A DNA stretch of 41,689 nucleotides from an uncultured Paracoccus sp. (GTDB lineage: Bacteria; Pseudomonadota; Alphaproteobacteria; Rhodobacterales; Rhodobacteraceae), in NCBI RefSeq assembly GCF_945915435.1, contig NZ_CAMEFG010000034.1:1-41689 (forward strand). The letters run 5' to 3'. This document shows positions 25,749 through 33,776 of the stretch, in pieces. The position numbers and the translations under genes are program-made. Below the pieces are notes generated by a model. The model made no database searches, was not told where the DNA came from, and worked only from the letters and a program-made list of their open reading frames with translations. How positions within the stretch are numbered: position 1 is the first letter of the stretch; every line of letters starts with the position of its first letter.

Positions 25749-26801
25749 ATGGAACACAACGAAGCAACAATTGCTGCATCCGCACCGCGGCGTGATCTGC
25801 CCGGGGCTTACATAGACTGGGCTGCAATCTTTGGTGGTGCAGTCGTGGCAGCAGCAATCGGCGTGCTGTGTACGGCGTTTGGCGCTGCACTGGGGCTGTC
25901 CACGGTATCGGTTGAGCCAGGCGAAGGATCGTTCAATCTCTGGGTTGGCATCAGCGCAGTCTGGGTAGTCGTCTCGTTGGTCCTGAGCTATCTCGCCGGC
26001 GGGTATGTGGCCGGTCGGATGAGGCGCAGGGTTGACGATGCCGTTGCAGAGGAGGTGGCGACCCGAGACGGCTTGAACGGCTTGGTCGTCTGGGGCCTTG
26101 GCATCCTTCTCACGACGTGGATGGCGGCAGGTGCCATCAGCGGAGCGGGGTCGGCTCTCGGAACTGCCGTTACCGCAACGGGATCAGCCGTAGGCGGTAT
26201 TGCGCAGGGGGCCGGATCGGTGGTTGGCGGCGCGGTGCAGGGTGTCGCACAAGCTGCGGGTGCGGCCGTACCGGACGATGTGGACGAGGGTCTGATGGAC
26301 TATCTTAACAGTACCCTGATGCGTCCTGCGGTGGATGGTGTCCAGCAATCTGATGGTGTCACGACACCAACCGCGCCGTCGATGAATGACGAGGAATTGG
26401 CGCGTCAGACCGGCATGGTTCTGGGCAATGTTCTGAGGACGGGTGAAATCTCTGACGAGGACAGGTCCTTCCTGATCGCCGCAGTCGCGCGTCGCACTGG
26501 TGAGAGCGAGGCGGAGGTAGATGCTCGCGTCGAACGAGCAGTCGCCGCAGTCCAGGAGGCCCGCGCGGAGGCTGAACAGATCGCAGCCGACGCCCGTGCC
26601 GAGTCCGAGCGCTTGGCGACCGAGGCCGAGGAAACGGCGATCGAGGCGGCGGAAACCGCTAGAAAAGGTGCTATTCTAACTGCTTTCCTGCTGACAGCCG
26701 GCGCACTTGTCGCGGGAGCGGCAGCGGTTATCGGCGCCGTTCGCGGTGGTCGTCACCGTGATGAGGGACGGGTCTGGAATGGTCTGAGCTTCCGCCTTTA
26801 A
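25749..26801 (+). CDS. YrzE/PhnA-like polytopic membrane protein with coiled-coil region
   Basis: 350 residues from ATG 25749. Helices at about 22-48 (AAIFGGAVVAAAIGVLCTAFGAALGLS), 60-88 and 105-130 form the conserved N-terminal membrane part seen in alphaproteobacterial proteins often labelled PhnA-like or YrzE. A Gly/Ala-rich segment (130-170) follows, then a soluble acidic region, an Ala/Glu-rich coiled coil (about 255-312, EARAEAEQIAADARAESERLA) and a final helix (about 314-337). Unknown function; relatives are often stress-induced. An EcfG-like promoter and a microprotein gene directly precede it. The PhnA label does not imply phosphonoacetate hydrolase activity. Confidence 0.75.
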   Translation: MEHNEATIAASAPRRDLPGAYIDWAAIFGGAVVAAAIGVLCTAFGAALGLSTVSVEPGEGSFNLWVGISAVWVVVSLVLSYLAGGYVAGRMRRRVDDAVAEEVATRDGLNGLVVWGLGILLTTWMAAGAISGAGSALGTAVTATGSAVGGIAQGAGSVVGGAVQGVAQAAGAAVPDDVDEGLMDYLNSTLMRPAVDGVQQSDGVTTPTAPSMNDEELARQTGMVLGNVLRTGEISDEDRSFLIAAVARRTGESEAEVDARVERAVAAVQEARAEAEQIAADARAESERLATEAEETAIEAAETARKGAILTAFLLTAGALVAGAAAVIGAVRGGRHRDEGRVWNGLSFRL

Positions 26802-26815
26802 TCCTTGGTCAGAAA

Positions 26816-26840
26816 GGAACTTCCCTGTGTTTTTTGCGTT
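26816..26840 (+). promoter_or_regulatory. Perfect EcfG-type promoter motif
   Basis: GGAAC (26816-26820), exactly 16 nt, then CGTT (26837-26840). This matches the general-stress sigma factor EcfG consensus of alphaproteobacteria in full. No credible coding sequence follows. A terminator lies only 30-60 nt downstream, so the product would be a very short RNA starting near 26846. Confidence 0.5.
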
Positions 26841-26845
26841 GGGCT

Positions 26846-26902
26846 ACACGACTCCCTGATGGCTCTCTCGCCCCGCCCAGCTCGCGCTTGGCGGGGCTTT
26901 TT
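26846..26902 (+). ncRNA. Candidate ~57-nt stress-induced small RNA
   Basis: The candidate runs from the expected start point of the EcfG-type promoter to the terminator T-run. The 5' single-stranded part includes ACTCCCTGATGG, a pyrimidine-containing segment that could pair with ribosome sites. The 3' end is the intrinsic terminator. It is equally possible that this is only the 3' end of the YrzE-like transcript. Purely predicted. Confidence 0.3.
26870..26902 (+). terminator. Strong intrinsic terminator
   Basis: GCCCCGCC (26870-26877) and GGCGGGGC (26890-26897) form an 8-bp GC stem with a 12-nt loop, followed by TTTTT (26898-26902). It ends the YrzE-like transcript and any transcript from the EcfG-type promoter. 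Confidence 0.8.
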
Positions 26903-27015
26903 CGTTGCAGCACAGGCTTACGCCATATTGGCACGCACTCATGTGAAGACATCGCCGGATGCAAGGATCCCTCGTTTCAATTTTTAGCATTGTTTCCAAA
27001 TGGTCTGTGACGTGA

Positions 27016-27159
27016 TCAACTGCCATCCAGCCCTGCGTCCACAGCGGCCATAGCCAGCCGCAGCGCAGGCTCATAGGCCACCGGTTTTCCAGACAGCCAG
27101 CCGGTGACCGTGATGCCCCGACTGATCCCGAGGCGCTTAGAAACCGAATAGGCACTCAT
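27016..27159 (-). CDS. Small helix-turn-helix-like protein
   Basis: 47 residues from ATG 27159, shorter than usual gene-finder cutoffs. The sequence YSVSKRLGISRGITVTGWLSGKPVAYEPALRLAMAAV has the spacing of an Xre/Cro-type HTH: helix, turn at LGIS, recognition helix, then W-LSG-x-PVxYE, as in small phage-type DNA-binding proteins. A possible AAGGA ribosome site lies about 10 nt upstream. It lies downstream of the MscS-type gene on the same strand. It may be a truncated regulator of the element. Confidence 0.4.
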   Translation of the reverse strand: MSAYSVSKRLGISRGITVTGWLSGKPVAYEPALRLAMAAVDAGLDGS

Positions 27160-27204
27160 CTGCTGGCATATCCTTGTTGCCACCGTCATCCGGGTGCTGG
27201 AAAC

Positions 27205-28134
27205 CTATGGCGGAGGACAGCGGGTGTCTCCCGCCATATGTCCGTTTCCTGACCCGCAGTTGCACACCGGGCGGGGCAGGATGCGCACCTTATCCCGGCG
27301 CAGTTGCGCATCGATCAGGCTGAAAAGTTCGTTGCGGCAGGTAGCTTCTCGATCATACCGCGGCACCCAGTATTTTACGCGATAGGTTATCCCTCCGGGG
27401 CCGTATTCAAAGACCTGAACCTCGAACCTTTTTCCCTTCAGGATGTGCTCCGCGTTCAAAACCGCGCCTTGGATCACGGTCTTGGCTTTTGCCACTTCCA
27501 GATCGGCGGGCAACGTCAGTTCAACATGATCGCGGTATTCCTGGCGTGGGGCGCTGTAATTGGTAATCCTCTGGCGTGAGATCTGGCTGTTGGGCAATAT
27601 GACATAGGTGCTGTCGCGCGTGACAAGCTGCGTCGTGCGCCAACCAATTTCCCTGATCCGGCCCTGTGCTAGTCCCTCTATATTAACCCAGTCGCCGATG
27701 CGGAAAGGGGCCTCAAGACCCAGTGCCAGCCCCGAGAACATATCAGCCACCACGTTGCGGATGGCGAAACCCAGCACCGCCAGCAGAAGCCCTGATCCGG
27801 TCAGGATTCCCGACAGGTCTTGGCGGAAGAAAAGCGACAGGCTAATCAGCGCGGCGATCGTGAAAAGCACGACCCGCAACAGATCAAGAGCGACCTTGGG
27901 CACCGGAGGTTTCGCCTGCCTACGGGTGGCAAGCCGGGCGGCGGCCAGCCCATGCAGGAGATGGGCACTCAGAAACAGAGCCAAGGATATGGCAGTGTTC
28001 TGTAGTGGCCCCCACAGGTTCGGCTGCTCTGGTATCAGCTTTACCAGCGGCTGGCCAAAGACGGCGAACAGGACGAGCAGCGCGATCACCGCAATCAGCC
28101 GCAGGGGTGGCGCGGGAAAGTCAGCTTTCGTCAT
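27205..28134 (-). CDS. MscS-family mechanosensitive ion channel
   Basis: 309 residues from ATG 28134, which has AAGGAG at ideal spacing; the longer upstream frame is not supported. Three N-terminal helices (about 10-32, 42-64, 80-100) lead to the pore helix and gate (GSGLLLAVLGFAIRNVVADMFSGL, about 115-138). The conserved EAPFRIGDWVNIEGLAQGRIREIGWRTTQLVTRD beta domain and the cytosolic alpha/beta vestibule (EYRDHVELTLPADLEVAKAKTVI) follow. The C-terminus ends in a short Cys/Pro-rich extension (CNCGSGNGH). Such channels release solutes at hypo-osmotic shock. It lies inside the island beside other envelope/stress genes. Confidence 0.92.
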   Translation of the reverse strand: MTKADFPAPPLRLIAVIALLVLFAVFGQPLVKLIPEQPNLWGPLQNTAISLALFLSAHLLHGLAAARLATRRQAKPPVPKVALDLLRVVLFTIAALISLSLFFRQDLSGILTGSGLLLAVLGFAIRNVVADMFSGLALGLEAPFRIGDWVNIEGLAQGRIREIGWRTTQLVTRDSTYVILPNSQISRQRITNYSAPRQEYRDHVELTLPADLEVAKAKTVIQGAVLNAEHILKGKRFEVQVFEYGPGGITYRVKYWVPRYDREATCRNELFSLIDAQLRRDKVRILPRPVCNCGSGNGHMAGDTRCPPP

Positions 28135-28331
28135 CAGCTGCTCCTTTCTGCGGCGGCCTTGGAGGGGAGGGTCGGTTTGGAGCGAAGAAGACCCCGCGAA
28201 ACGGGAAGAGGCAAAGCGGGCAGCGGTGGGCGGCAGCACGCGGCACGTTTTCGCCGCAAGAGGGGCAGACACCGGGCAACCAGGCACGATACATGGCAAA
28301 ACCTTCTGGCAGTAAGGGAACAGGAGGAAAC

Positions 28332-28485
28332 CCCCGGCTCCATCACGTCAGACGGCGTGGACTAGCGAAGCCGGGGCCGAACATGCGCCTGTTCGGTGCA
28401 TTTCCTTTCGGATGGGGGAGGGGACCGGCGCATGGGGTTCTTCTCGCAGCAAGGAAAATGGCGCGATTTGCATCGCGCTCTTTTT
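28332..28485 (+). ncRNA. Candidate structured RNA with terminator, upstream of the MscS-type gene
   Basis: Hairpin A: CCCCGGCT (28332-28339) with AGCCGGGG (28369-28376) and inner CACG/CGTG pairs. Hairpin B, directly adjoining: CCGAACA (28377-28383), loop tgcgcc, TGTTCGG (28390-28396). Hairpin C: GCGCGA (28461-28466), loop tttgca, TCGCGC (28473-28478), followed by tcTTTTT. No plausible ORF covers these. On the plus strand this is a three-hairpin RNA ending in an intrinsic terminator. On the minus strand hairpins A and B would sit in the MscS-gene leader, about 200 nt before its start. I do not recognise a known riboswitch class. Confidence 0.4.
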
Positions 28486-28803
28486 ATATGGGGTGTTATT
28501 AAATATTTTCAACAGCTTGTTGTGCATCTGATCTGCGTATGGGTGACCGGGTTACGCACCGGGCGTGGCAGCCCGCGCTATGGTCTCATTCACGGCCTAG
28601 TGCGCCAGCCAATACGCAGGCCGGCCGTGTTTTGCCTGTCGCGCTGCACAGCGTGCGGACGGCGCAAGGCGGTCAACGTGATCATCAGCGGGTCGCATCT
28701 GACATGGAGTTCTCTCAACTGGACCCAAGGACGATGACGGCTAGTGCCCCAAGCCCTCTTATGGTGCGGGATACTTTCCTTATATCTAATTGATAATAAA
28801 TAT
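28486..28803. other. Non-coding right end of the island
   Basis: About 320 bases without a supportable gene. The short open frames here lack ribosome sites and show no protein-like pattern. The last 50 bases are AT-rich (ttatatctaattgataataaatataaat), as often seen next to recombination sites. Confidence 0.5.
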
Positions 28804-28833
28804 AAATCCAAAGGGTTTGGTAGGCCCGGAGGG
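28804..28833. repeat. Right attachment-site copy overlapping the tRNA 3' end
   Basis: AAATCCAAAGGGTTT followed by GGTAGGCCCGGAGGG, 29 of 30 identical to 22173-22202. Its right half is the acceptor and T-arm end of the intact tRNA on the minus strand; its left half is the 14 bp just beyond CCA. Confidence 0.85.
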
Positions 28834-28893
28834 ACTCGAACCCCCAACCAAGGCGTTATGAGCGCCCTGCTCTGACCATTGAGCTACAGGCCC
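28818..28893 (-). tRNA. tRNA with CAT anticodon (probably tRNA-Ile2, possibly elongator Met)
   Basis: 76 nt including encoded CCA. Acceptor GGGCCTG/CGGGCCT (two G-T pairs), D-arm GCTC/GAGC, anticodon stem GGGCG/CGCCT with loop CTCATAA (anticodon CAT), T-arm GGGGG-TTCGAGT-CCCTC, discriminator A. The layout around the anticodon (AGAGCAGG...CTCATAA...CTTGGT) resembles E. coli tRNA-Ile with lysidine-modified CAU more than elongator Met, and there is no initiator-type CxA mismatch at the acceptor end. Its 3' end is the island integration site. Confidence 0.93.
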
Positions 28894-29063
28894 CCGTGGA
28901 CAGCTTATTGAGTAATCGTGCCGGGGCATCAGGTCAAGCGGACTTGCCGCAGATACGGGCCGCATGCGCGCGATGCCCTTGGCGGATTGCCTGTCGGCAG
29001 GGGTTGCGCTATCGGGTGGGGGCCTCGAAACAGGGCGAAAGCGGGCCAGAGAAAGGGTTTCCC

Positions 29064-30110
29064 ATGACCGAGCGTAAAACCGGGCTTTCCTATGCCGATG
29101 CGGGTGTCGATATCGATGCCGGGAATGCGTTGGTCGAAAGGATCAAGCCCGCCGCCGCCCGCACCACGCGCCCCGGCGTGATGGAGGGGCTGGGCGGTTT
29201 CGGTGCGCTGTTCGATCCGCGGGCCGCGGGCTATGCCGACCCGGTGCTGGTCGCGGCGACGGATGGGGTGGGCACCAAGCTGCGCATCGCCATCGACACG
29301 GGTAAGCTGGACGGCGTCGGCATCGACCTGGTGGCGATGTGCGTGAACGATCTGGTTTGCCAGGGCGCCGAGCCTTTGTTCTTCCTTGACTATTTCGCGA
29401 CCGGCAAGCTTCTGGTCGATGAGGCCGCCCGTGTCGTCGCCGGTATCGCCGAAGGCTGCCACCGCGCCGGCTGCGCGCTGATCGGCGGCGAGACGGCCGA
29501 GATGCCGGGCATGTATCACGGCGGCGATTTCGATCTTGCAGGCTTTGCCGTCGGCGCGTTGGAGCGGGGGACCGCTCTGCCCAGGGACGTGGCGGGGGGG
29601 GACGTGCTCTTGGGGCTGGCCTCGGACGGGGTGCATTCCAACGGCTTTTCGCTGGTGCGCCGGGTGGCCGAAAAGGCGGGGCTGGGCTGGAACGATGCGG
29701 CGCCCTTCGCGGCGGGCACGCTTGGCCAGCAACTGCTGGTGCCGACGCGGCTTTACGTCCTGCCGGTGCTGAAGGCGGTTCGCGCGGGCGGGGTCCATGC
29801 TGCCGCCCATATCACCGGCGGCGGGCTGACCGAGAACCTGCCGCGTGTCCTGCCGCAAGGCCTGGGCGCCGAGGTCGATCTGGATGCCTTCGCCTTGCCC
29901 CCGGTCTTTGCATGGCTGGCCGAGGCGGGCGGGATTCCCGAACCCGAGATGCTTAAAACCTTCAACTCGGGCATCGGGATGGTGCTGGCCGTCGATCCCG
30001 CGCGCGCGGATGGCTTGCAGGCCCTGCTGACGGATGCGGGCGAGACCGTCTGCCGCCTTGGCCATGTGACCCAGGGGCAGGGCGTCCGCTACAGCGGAAA
30101 GCTGCGGTGA
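29064..30110 (+). CDS. purM: Phosphoribosylformylglycinamidine cyclo-ligase (AIR synthetase)
   Basis: 348 residues, full length. The start [24 protein letters not shown] is the PurM N-terminus; [33 protein letters not shown] and [25 protein letters not shown] carry the ATP- and substrate-binding motifs, and TPTRLYV and [15 protein letters not shown] follow. It makes aminoimidazole ribotide from FGAM in purine synthesis (cytoplasm). GAAAGGG lies 7 nt before the ATG. Translationally coupled to purN by a GTGA overlap. Confidence 0.97.
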   Translation: MTERKTGLSYADAGVDIDAGNALVERIKPAAARTTRPGVMEGLGGFGALFDPRAAGYADPVLVAATDGVGTKLRIAIDTGKLDGVGIDLVAMCVNDLVCQGAEPLFFLDYFATGKLLVDEAARVVAGIAEGCHRAGCALIGGETAEMPGMYHGGDFDLAGFAVGALERGTALPRDVAGGDVLLGLASDGVHSNGFSLVRRVAEKAGLGWNDAAPFAAGTLGQQLLVPTRLYVLPVLKAVRAGGVHAAAHITGGGLTENLPRVLPQGLGAEVDLDAFALPPVFAWLAEAGGIPEPEMLKTFNSGIGMVLAVDPARADGLQALLTDAGETVCRLGHVTQGQGVRYSGKLR

Positions 30111-30703
30111 AACGTGTCGCGATCCTGATTTCCGGCGGCGGGTCGAACATGGTCCGGCTGGTGCAGGAGATGCAGGCCCAGGGGTGGGCGCGGCCCGTGG
30201 CGGTCGGCTCGAACGATCCGGCGGCCGGGGGGCTGGGCAAGGCGGCCTCGCTGGGGCTGGCGACATTCGCCGTCGATCATCGCAAATACAAGGGCGACCG
30301 CGCGGGCTTTGAGGCCGAACTGCTGCACCAGTTGCAGATGACCGCGCCGGATGTCGTCTGCCTGGCCGGTTTCATGCGCATCCTGACGCCGGATTTCGTG
30401 GCCCGTTTTCAGGGGCGGATGCTGAACATCCATCCCTCGCTACTGCCGAGATATCCCGGCCTGAACACCCACCGGCGCGCGATCGAAGCGGGTGACGACC
30501 AGGCGGGCGCGACCGTCCACCTGGTCACGCCGGAACTGGACGGCGGGCCGATTCTGGGGCAGGCGCGCGTGGACGTTCTGCCGGGCGACACCGCCGACAC
30601 GCTGGCCGCGCGGGTGCTGGTGCAGGAACATCGCCTTTACCCCGAAGTGCTGCGCCGCTTCGTCCTGAACCAGCCGCTGCCGGTGATGCTGGACGCCGAT
30701 TAG
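30107..30703 (+). CDS. purN: Phosphoribosylglycinamide formyltransferase (GAR transformylase)
   Basis: 198 residues starting at GTG 30107, which overlaps the purM stop by 4 nt. Motifs: ISGGGSNM (phosphate loop), [10 protein letters not shown], the catalytic [20 protein letters not shown] with Asn and His, and DGGPILGQ with the essential Asp. It transfers formyl from 10-formyl-THF to GAR. Its stop TAG (30701-30703) overlaps the stop of the convergent livM (30700-30702), so the two genes share their last bases. Confidence 0.97.
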   Translation: MKRVAILISGGGSNMVRLVQEMQAQGWARPVAVGSNDPAAGGLGKAASLGLATFAVDHRKYKGDRAGFEAELLHQLQMTAPDVVCLAGFMRILTPDFVARFQGRMLNIHPSLLPRYPGLNTHRRAIEAGDDQAGATVHLVTPELDGGPILGQARVDVLPGDTADTLAARVLVQEHRLYPEVLRRFVLNQPLPVMLDAD

Positions 30704-32040
30704 CGTTCGGGCACCAACCCGCGCGGGGCGAAGCGCAGGACCAGCAGCAGCACGACGCCCATTGCCAGAAAACGCATATGCGGCGCGCTTTCGATCAGGT
30801 GGCTGCGCAGCCCGCCCGCAGGCAGAAAGGCGGTGACCAGGCCCATCAGCGCCGGACCCCACGCCTCGGCCTTGATCCACAAAAACCAGATCAGGATCGC
30901 CCCCAGAACCGCGCCCCAGTTGTTGCCCGATCCGCCGACGATGACCATCACCCAGATCAGGAAGGTGTAGCGCAGCGGCGCATAGCCCGCAGGCGCCATC
31001 AGCCCGTCCAGCGTGATCATCATCGCCCCCGCAAGCCCGATCACGGCCGAGCCGATGATGAAGATCTGCAAGTGGCGGCGCGTGACGTCCTTGCCCATCG
31101 CGGCGGCGGCGGTTTCGTTGTCGCGGATCGCGCGCATCATCCTGCCCCAGGGCGATTTCAGCGCCAGTTGCGACAGGCCGATCAGCGCCAGCAGCACCAG
31201 CGCGAACAGCCCCGCATAGCACAGCTTGACCCAGATCCCCGAGGCATTCGCCGCGCTCAGCCCCCATTCGGCGGCGCGGGCGACGAAATCGGGGTCCTGT
31301 TGCAGGTTGATCTCATAGGGGACGGGGCGGGGGATGCCGGTGACGTTCTTGACGCCGCGCGCCAGCCATTCCTCGTTGCGGGCGACGGCGACGATGATCT
31401 CGCCGATTCCCAGCGTCGCGATGGCCAGGTAGTCCGAGCGCAGCCCAAGCGCGACCTTGCCCACGCACCACGCGGCAGCGGCGGCAAAGATCGCGCCGAC
31501 CGGCCATGACAGCAGCACCGGCAGGCCAAGCCCGCCGATATTGCCGGCGGCGGCGGAATTATTCGCCTCGATCGCCGCCACGGCGGGGTCGAAGATGTTG
31601 CGATAAAGGACGAATCCCAGGATCAGGACGGCGACCAGCGCCAGCGCGTTCCAGGGGCGCGTCAGCCGTTTCCACGCGATGCTGGCAAGGGCCAGCGTGC
31701 CCGCCGCGGCCAGCAGGGCAAGGATCAGGCGGGGGGTGCCCGCCTCCCACGCGCCGGGGACGGGCTGGGTCGAGATCAGCACCGGCGCCAGCCCGCCGAT
31801 GGCGATGAAGCCCACGACGCCCGCATTGAACAACCCGCCATAGCCCCATTGCATGTTGACCCCAAGCGCCATCACCGCCGAGATCAGCCCCATGTTCAGG
31901 ATCGCGAGGGATGAGTTCCAACTGCCCGAAAACATGCTGTTGCGGACCGTTCCCTCCAGTACGAAAAGCGCGGCCAGAACGGCGAACAGCAAGGGCGCGC
32001 GCCAGATGGACGAGGCATCCTGTTGTCTGTTGCCCGACAT
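30700..32040 (-). CDS. livM: Branched-chain amino acid ABC transporter permease (LivM-like)
   Basis: 446 residues, longer than typical LivM (about 320-420). Core motifs: MGLISAVMALGVNMQWGYGGLFNAGVVGFIAIGG, SDYLAIATLGIGEIIVAVARNEEWLARG, and the EAA-like MMRAIRDNETAAAAMGKDVTRRHLQIFIIGSAVIGLAGAM. The additional length is an insert between the early helices (about 95-165) and a periplasmic loop around residues 230-265 (PRPVPYEINLQQDP). It pairs with LivH as the inner-membrane channel. Last gene of the operon, convergent with purN. Confidence 0.92.
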   Translation of the reverse strand: MSGNRQQDASSIWRAPLLFAVLAALFVLEGTVRNSMFSGSWNSSLAILNMGLISAVMALGVNMQWGYGGLFNAGVVGFIAIGGLAPVLISTQPVPGAWEAGTPRLILALLAAAGTLALASIAWKRLTRPWNALALVAVLILGFVLYRNIFDPAVAAIEANNSAAAGNIGGLGLPVLLSWPVGAIFAAAAAWCVGKVALGLRSDYLAIATLGIGEIIVAVARNEEWLARGVKNVTGIPRPVPYEINLQQDPDFVARAAEWGLSAANASGIWVKLCYAGLFALVLLALIGLSQLALKSPWGRMMRAIRDNETAAAAMGKDVTRRHLQIFIIGSAVIGLAGAMMITLDGLMAPAGYAPLRYTFLIWVMVIVGGSGNNWGAVLGAILIWFLWIKAEAWGPALMGLVTAFLPAGGLRSHLIESAPHMRFLAMGVVLLLVLRFAPRGLVPER

Positions 32041-32052
32041 TTTGGCCCCCTT

Positions 32053-33060
32053 CTAGAACGATTTGCCGCGGAACAGGCCCGTGGGCCGGAACAGCAGGAC
32101 GACGATCAGGATGACGAAGCTGACGGCGAACTTGTATTCCGTCGACAGCAGTTGCAGCAGCCCGGCGGGTTGCCAGTCGGGCAGCAGATAGCCCGCGATC
32201 TTGCGCCAGGGATAGGTCACCGCGACCTCGGAAAAGGCGACGATGAAGCCACCCGCCACCGCGCCAAGCGGATTGCCAAGCCCGCCCACGATGGCGGCGG
32301 CGAAGATCGGCAGCAGGATCTGGAAATAGTTGAAGGCGCGGAAGCTCTTGTCCAGGCCGTAAAGCACCCCCGCCGTCGTCACCAGTGCGGCGGCGATGAT
32401 CCAGGTGATGCGCACGACGCGGTCGGGGTCGATGCCCGACAGCAGCGCCAGGTCCTCGTTGTCGGAATAGGCCCGCATGGCCTTGCCCGACCGGGTGCGG
32501 TTCAAAAACCAGAACAGCGCCCAGCAGGCCAGGGCGGTCACGACCAGCGTGATCACCTGGCTTTGGCGCAGGGCCAGCCCCTCGGACAGGCCGGTCCAGG
32601 CGCGGAACTCGGCCACGCTGACGACGAAACGGGCGCCGTCGTCGAAGCGGATCTCGTTCACGCCGATCAGCAGGCGGGTCAACCCGTTCATCATGAACAT
32701 CACGCCGACCGAGGCCATGACCATGATGATCGGCGCCGACCGCTGGCGCCGGTAGAAGCGATAGACGGCGCGGTCGGTCGCGACCATCAAGAGCGCGGTC
32801 AGCGCGATGGCCGCGGGCAGGGCCAGCAGCGCGGTGGGCAGCGGTGCGATTCCGATTCCCGCCGCCTGCAATGCCCAGACCAGCAGGATGCAGATCGCGG
32901 TGCCGAAGGCCATTGTGTCGCCATGCGCGAAGTTGGAAAACCGCAGGATTCCATAGATCAGCGTCACCCCAAGCGCGCCAAGCGCAAGCTGCGCACCATA
33001 GGCCGCCGCGGGAATGACGACGAAATTCAGAAGCGTCACAAGGGCGTTGAGAATATCCAT
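32053..33060 (-). CDS. livH: Branched-chain amino acid ABC transporter permease (LivH-like)
   Basis: 335 residues from ATG 33060 (MDILNALVTLLNFVVIPAAAY). A longer upstream frame overlaps livF and was rejected. Conserved LivH stretches: LGALGVTLIYGILRFSNFAHGDTMAFG, MFMMNGLTRLLIGVNEIRF, GKAMRAYSDNEDLALLSGIDPDRVVRITWIIAAAL (EAA-like loop) and IVGGLGNPLGAVAGGFIVAF. Forms the membrane channel with LivM, 12 nt upstream of it. Confidence 0.93.
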   Translation of the reverse strand: MDILNALVTLLNFVVIPAAAYGAQLALGALGVTLIYGILRFSNFAHGDTMAFGTAICILLVWALQAAGIGIAPLPTALLALPAAIALTALLMVATDRAVYRFYRRQRSAPIIMVMASVGVMFMMNGLTRLLIGVNEIRFDDGARFVVSVAEFRAWTGLSEGLALRQSQVITLVVTALACWALFWFLNRTRSGKAMRAYSDNEDLALLSGIDPDRVVRITWIIAAALVTTAGVLYGLDKSFRAFNYFQILLPIFAAAIVGGLGNPLGAVAGGFIVAFSEVAVTYPWRKIAGYLLPDWQPAGLLQLLSTEYKFAVSFVILIVVLLFRPTGLFRGKSF

Positions 33061-33065
33061 CCGTC

Positions 33066-33776
33066 CTAACCCCCCAGGAACGTGCGGCGAACCTCGGGGT
33101 CGGCCAGAAGCGCGGCGCCCGAGTCGGTGAAGCGGTTGGCGCCCTGCACCAGCACATAGCCGATGTCGGCGATCTCCAGCGCCTGGCGGGCGTTCTGCTC
33201 GACCATGAGGATGGAAATGCCGGTGCGGGCGATTTCGATGATGCGGTCGAACAGCTCGTCCATGACGATGGGGCTGACGCCTGCGGTCGGTTCGTCCAGC
33301 ATCAGCAGGCTGGGGCGCGTCATCAGCGCGCGCCCGACGGCGACCTGCTGGCGCTGCCCGCCCGACAATTCGCCCGCGCGCTGGCGGCGCTTCATGGCGA
33401 CGGCGGGGAACAGGTCGTAGACCTGCTGCAACGTCTCGCGGAAATCGTCCTGGCGGGTGAAGGCGCCCATTTCCAGGTTTTCCTGCACGGTCATCGAGGG
33501 GAAGATGTTGTTGGTCTGGGGCACGAAGCCCATGCCCTTGCCGACCCGGTCCTGGGGGCTGAGCGCGGTGATATCCTCGCCCGCCAGCGTCACGCGGCCC
33601 TCGCGCAGGGGCAGCATGCCGAAGACCGCCTTCATCGCGGTCGATTTCCCGGCGCCGTTCGGGCCGACGATGACGGCGATCTGGCCCTTTTCGACGGTGA
33701 TCGTGCAATCGTTGAGGATATCGGCCTTGCCGTAGCCGCCACGCATCCCGGTGGCGGAAAGATAGGGTTGGTTCAT
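33066..33776 (-). CDS. livF: Branched-chain amino acid ABC transporter ATPase (LivF-like)
   Basis: 236 residues. Walker A GPNGAGKSTAMKAVFGML, Q-loop FVPQTNNIFPSMTVQENL (the typical LivF wording), signature LSGGQRQQVAVGRALM, Walker B LLMLDEPTAGVSPIV and switch His replaced by Gln in MVEQNA, as is normal for LivF. ATG 33776 overlaps the livG stop (TGA/ATG). Cytoplasmic motor with LivG. Confidence 0.95.
   Translation of the reverse strand: MNQPYLSATGMRGGYGKADILNDCTITVEKGQIAVIVGPNGAGKSTAMKAVFGMLPLREGRVTLAGEDITALSPQDRVGKGMGFVPQTNNIFPSMTVQENLEMGAFTRQDDFRETLQQVYDLFPAVAMKRRQRAGELSGGQRQQVAVGRALMTRPSLLMLDEPTAGVSPIVMDELFDRIIEIARTGISILMVEQNARQALEIADIGYVLVQGANRFTDSGAALLADPEVRRTFLGG

Larger units (their letters stand above)
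22173..28833. mobile_element. 6.6-kb tRNA-associated genomic island, no integrase visible
   Basis: The region is bounded by the direct repeat at 22173-22202 and 28804-28833, the latter containing the 3' end of the intact CAT-anticodon tRNA. Contents differ from both flanks: lower GC, a truncated D12 methylase, an IS5-type remnant, a gene fragment, long non-coding stretches and unrelated envelope-type genes. This is classic integration into a tRNA 3' end by a tyrosine recombinase. No recombinase ORF is present, so the element is either a decayed remnant or was mobilised in trans. Confidence 0.75.

Noticed and set aside
26805..26987. 60-codon ORF after the YrzE-like gene
   Set aside because: It runs through the EcfG-type promoter motif and the intrinsic terminator, and shows no protein-like pattern or ribosome site.
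28317..28341. GGAAC just before the structured RNA as its EcfG promoter
   Set aside because: The -10 position reads CTCC, so it does not fit the consensus.
28139..28502. Several short plus-strand ORFs upstream of the MscS-type gene
   Set aside because: Arg/Gly-rich shadow composition, no ribosome sites. The region is better explained as leader and structured RNA.
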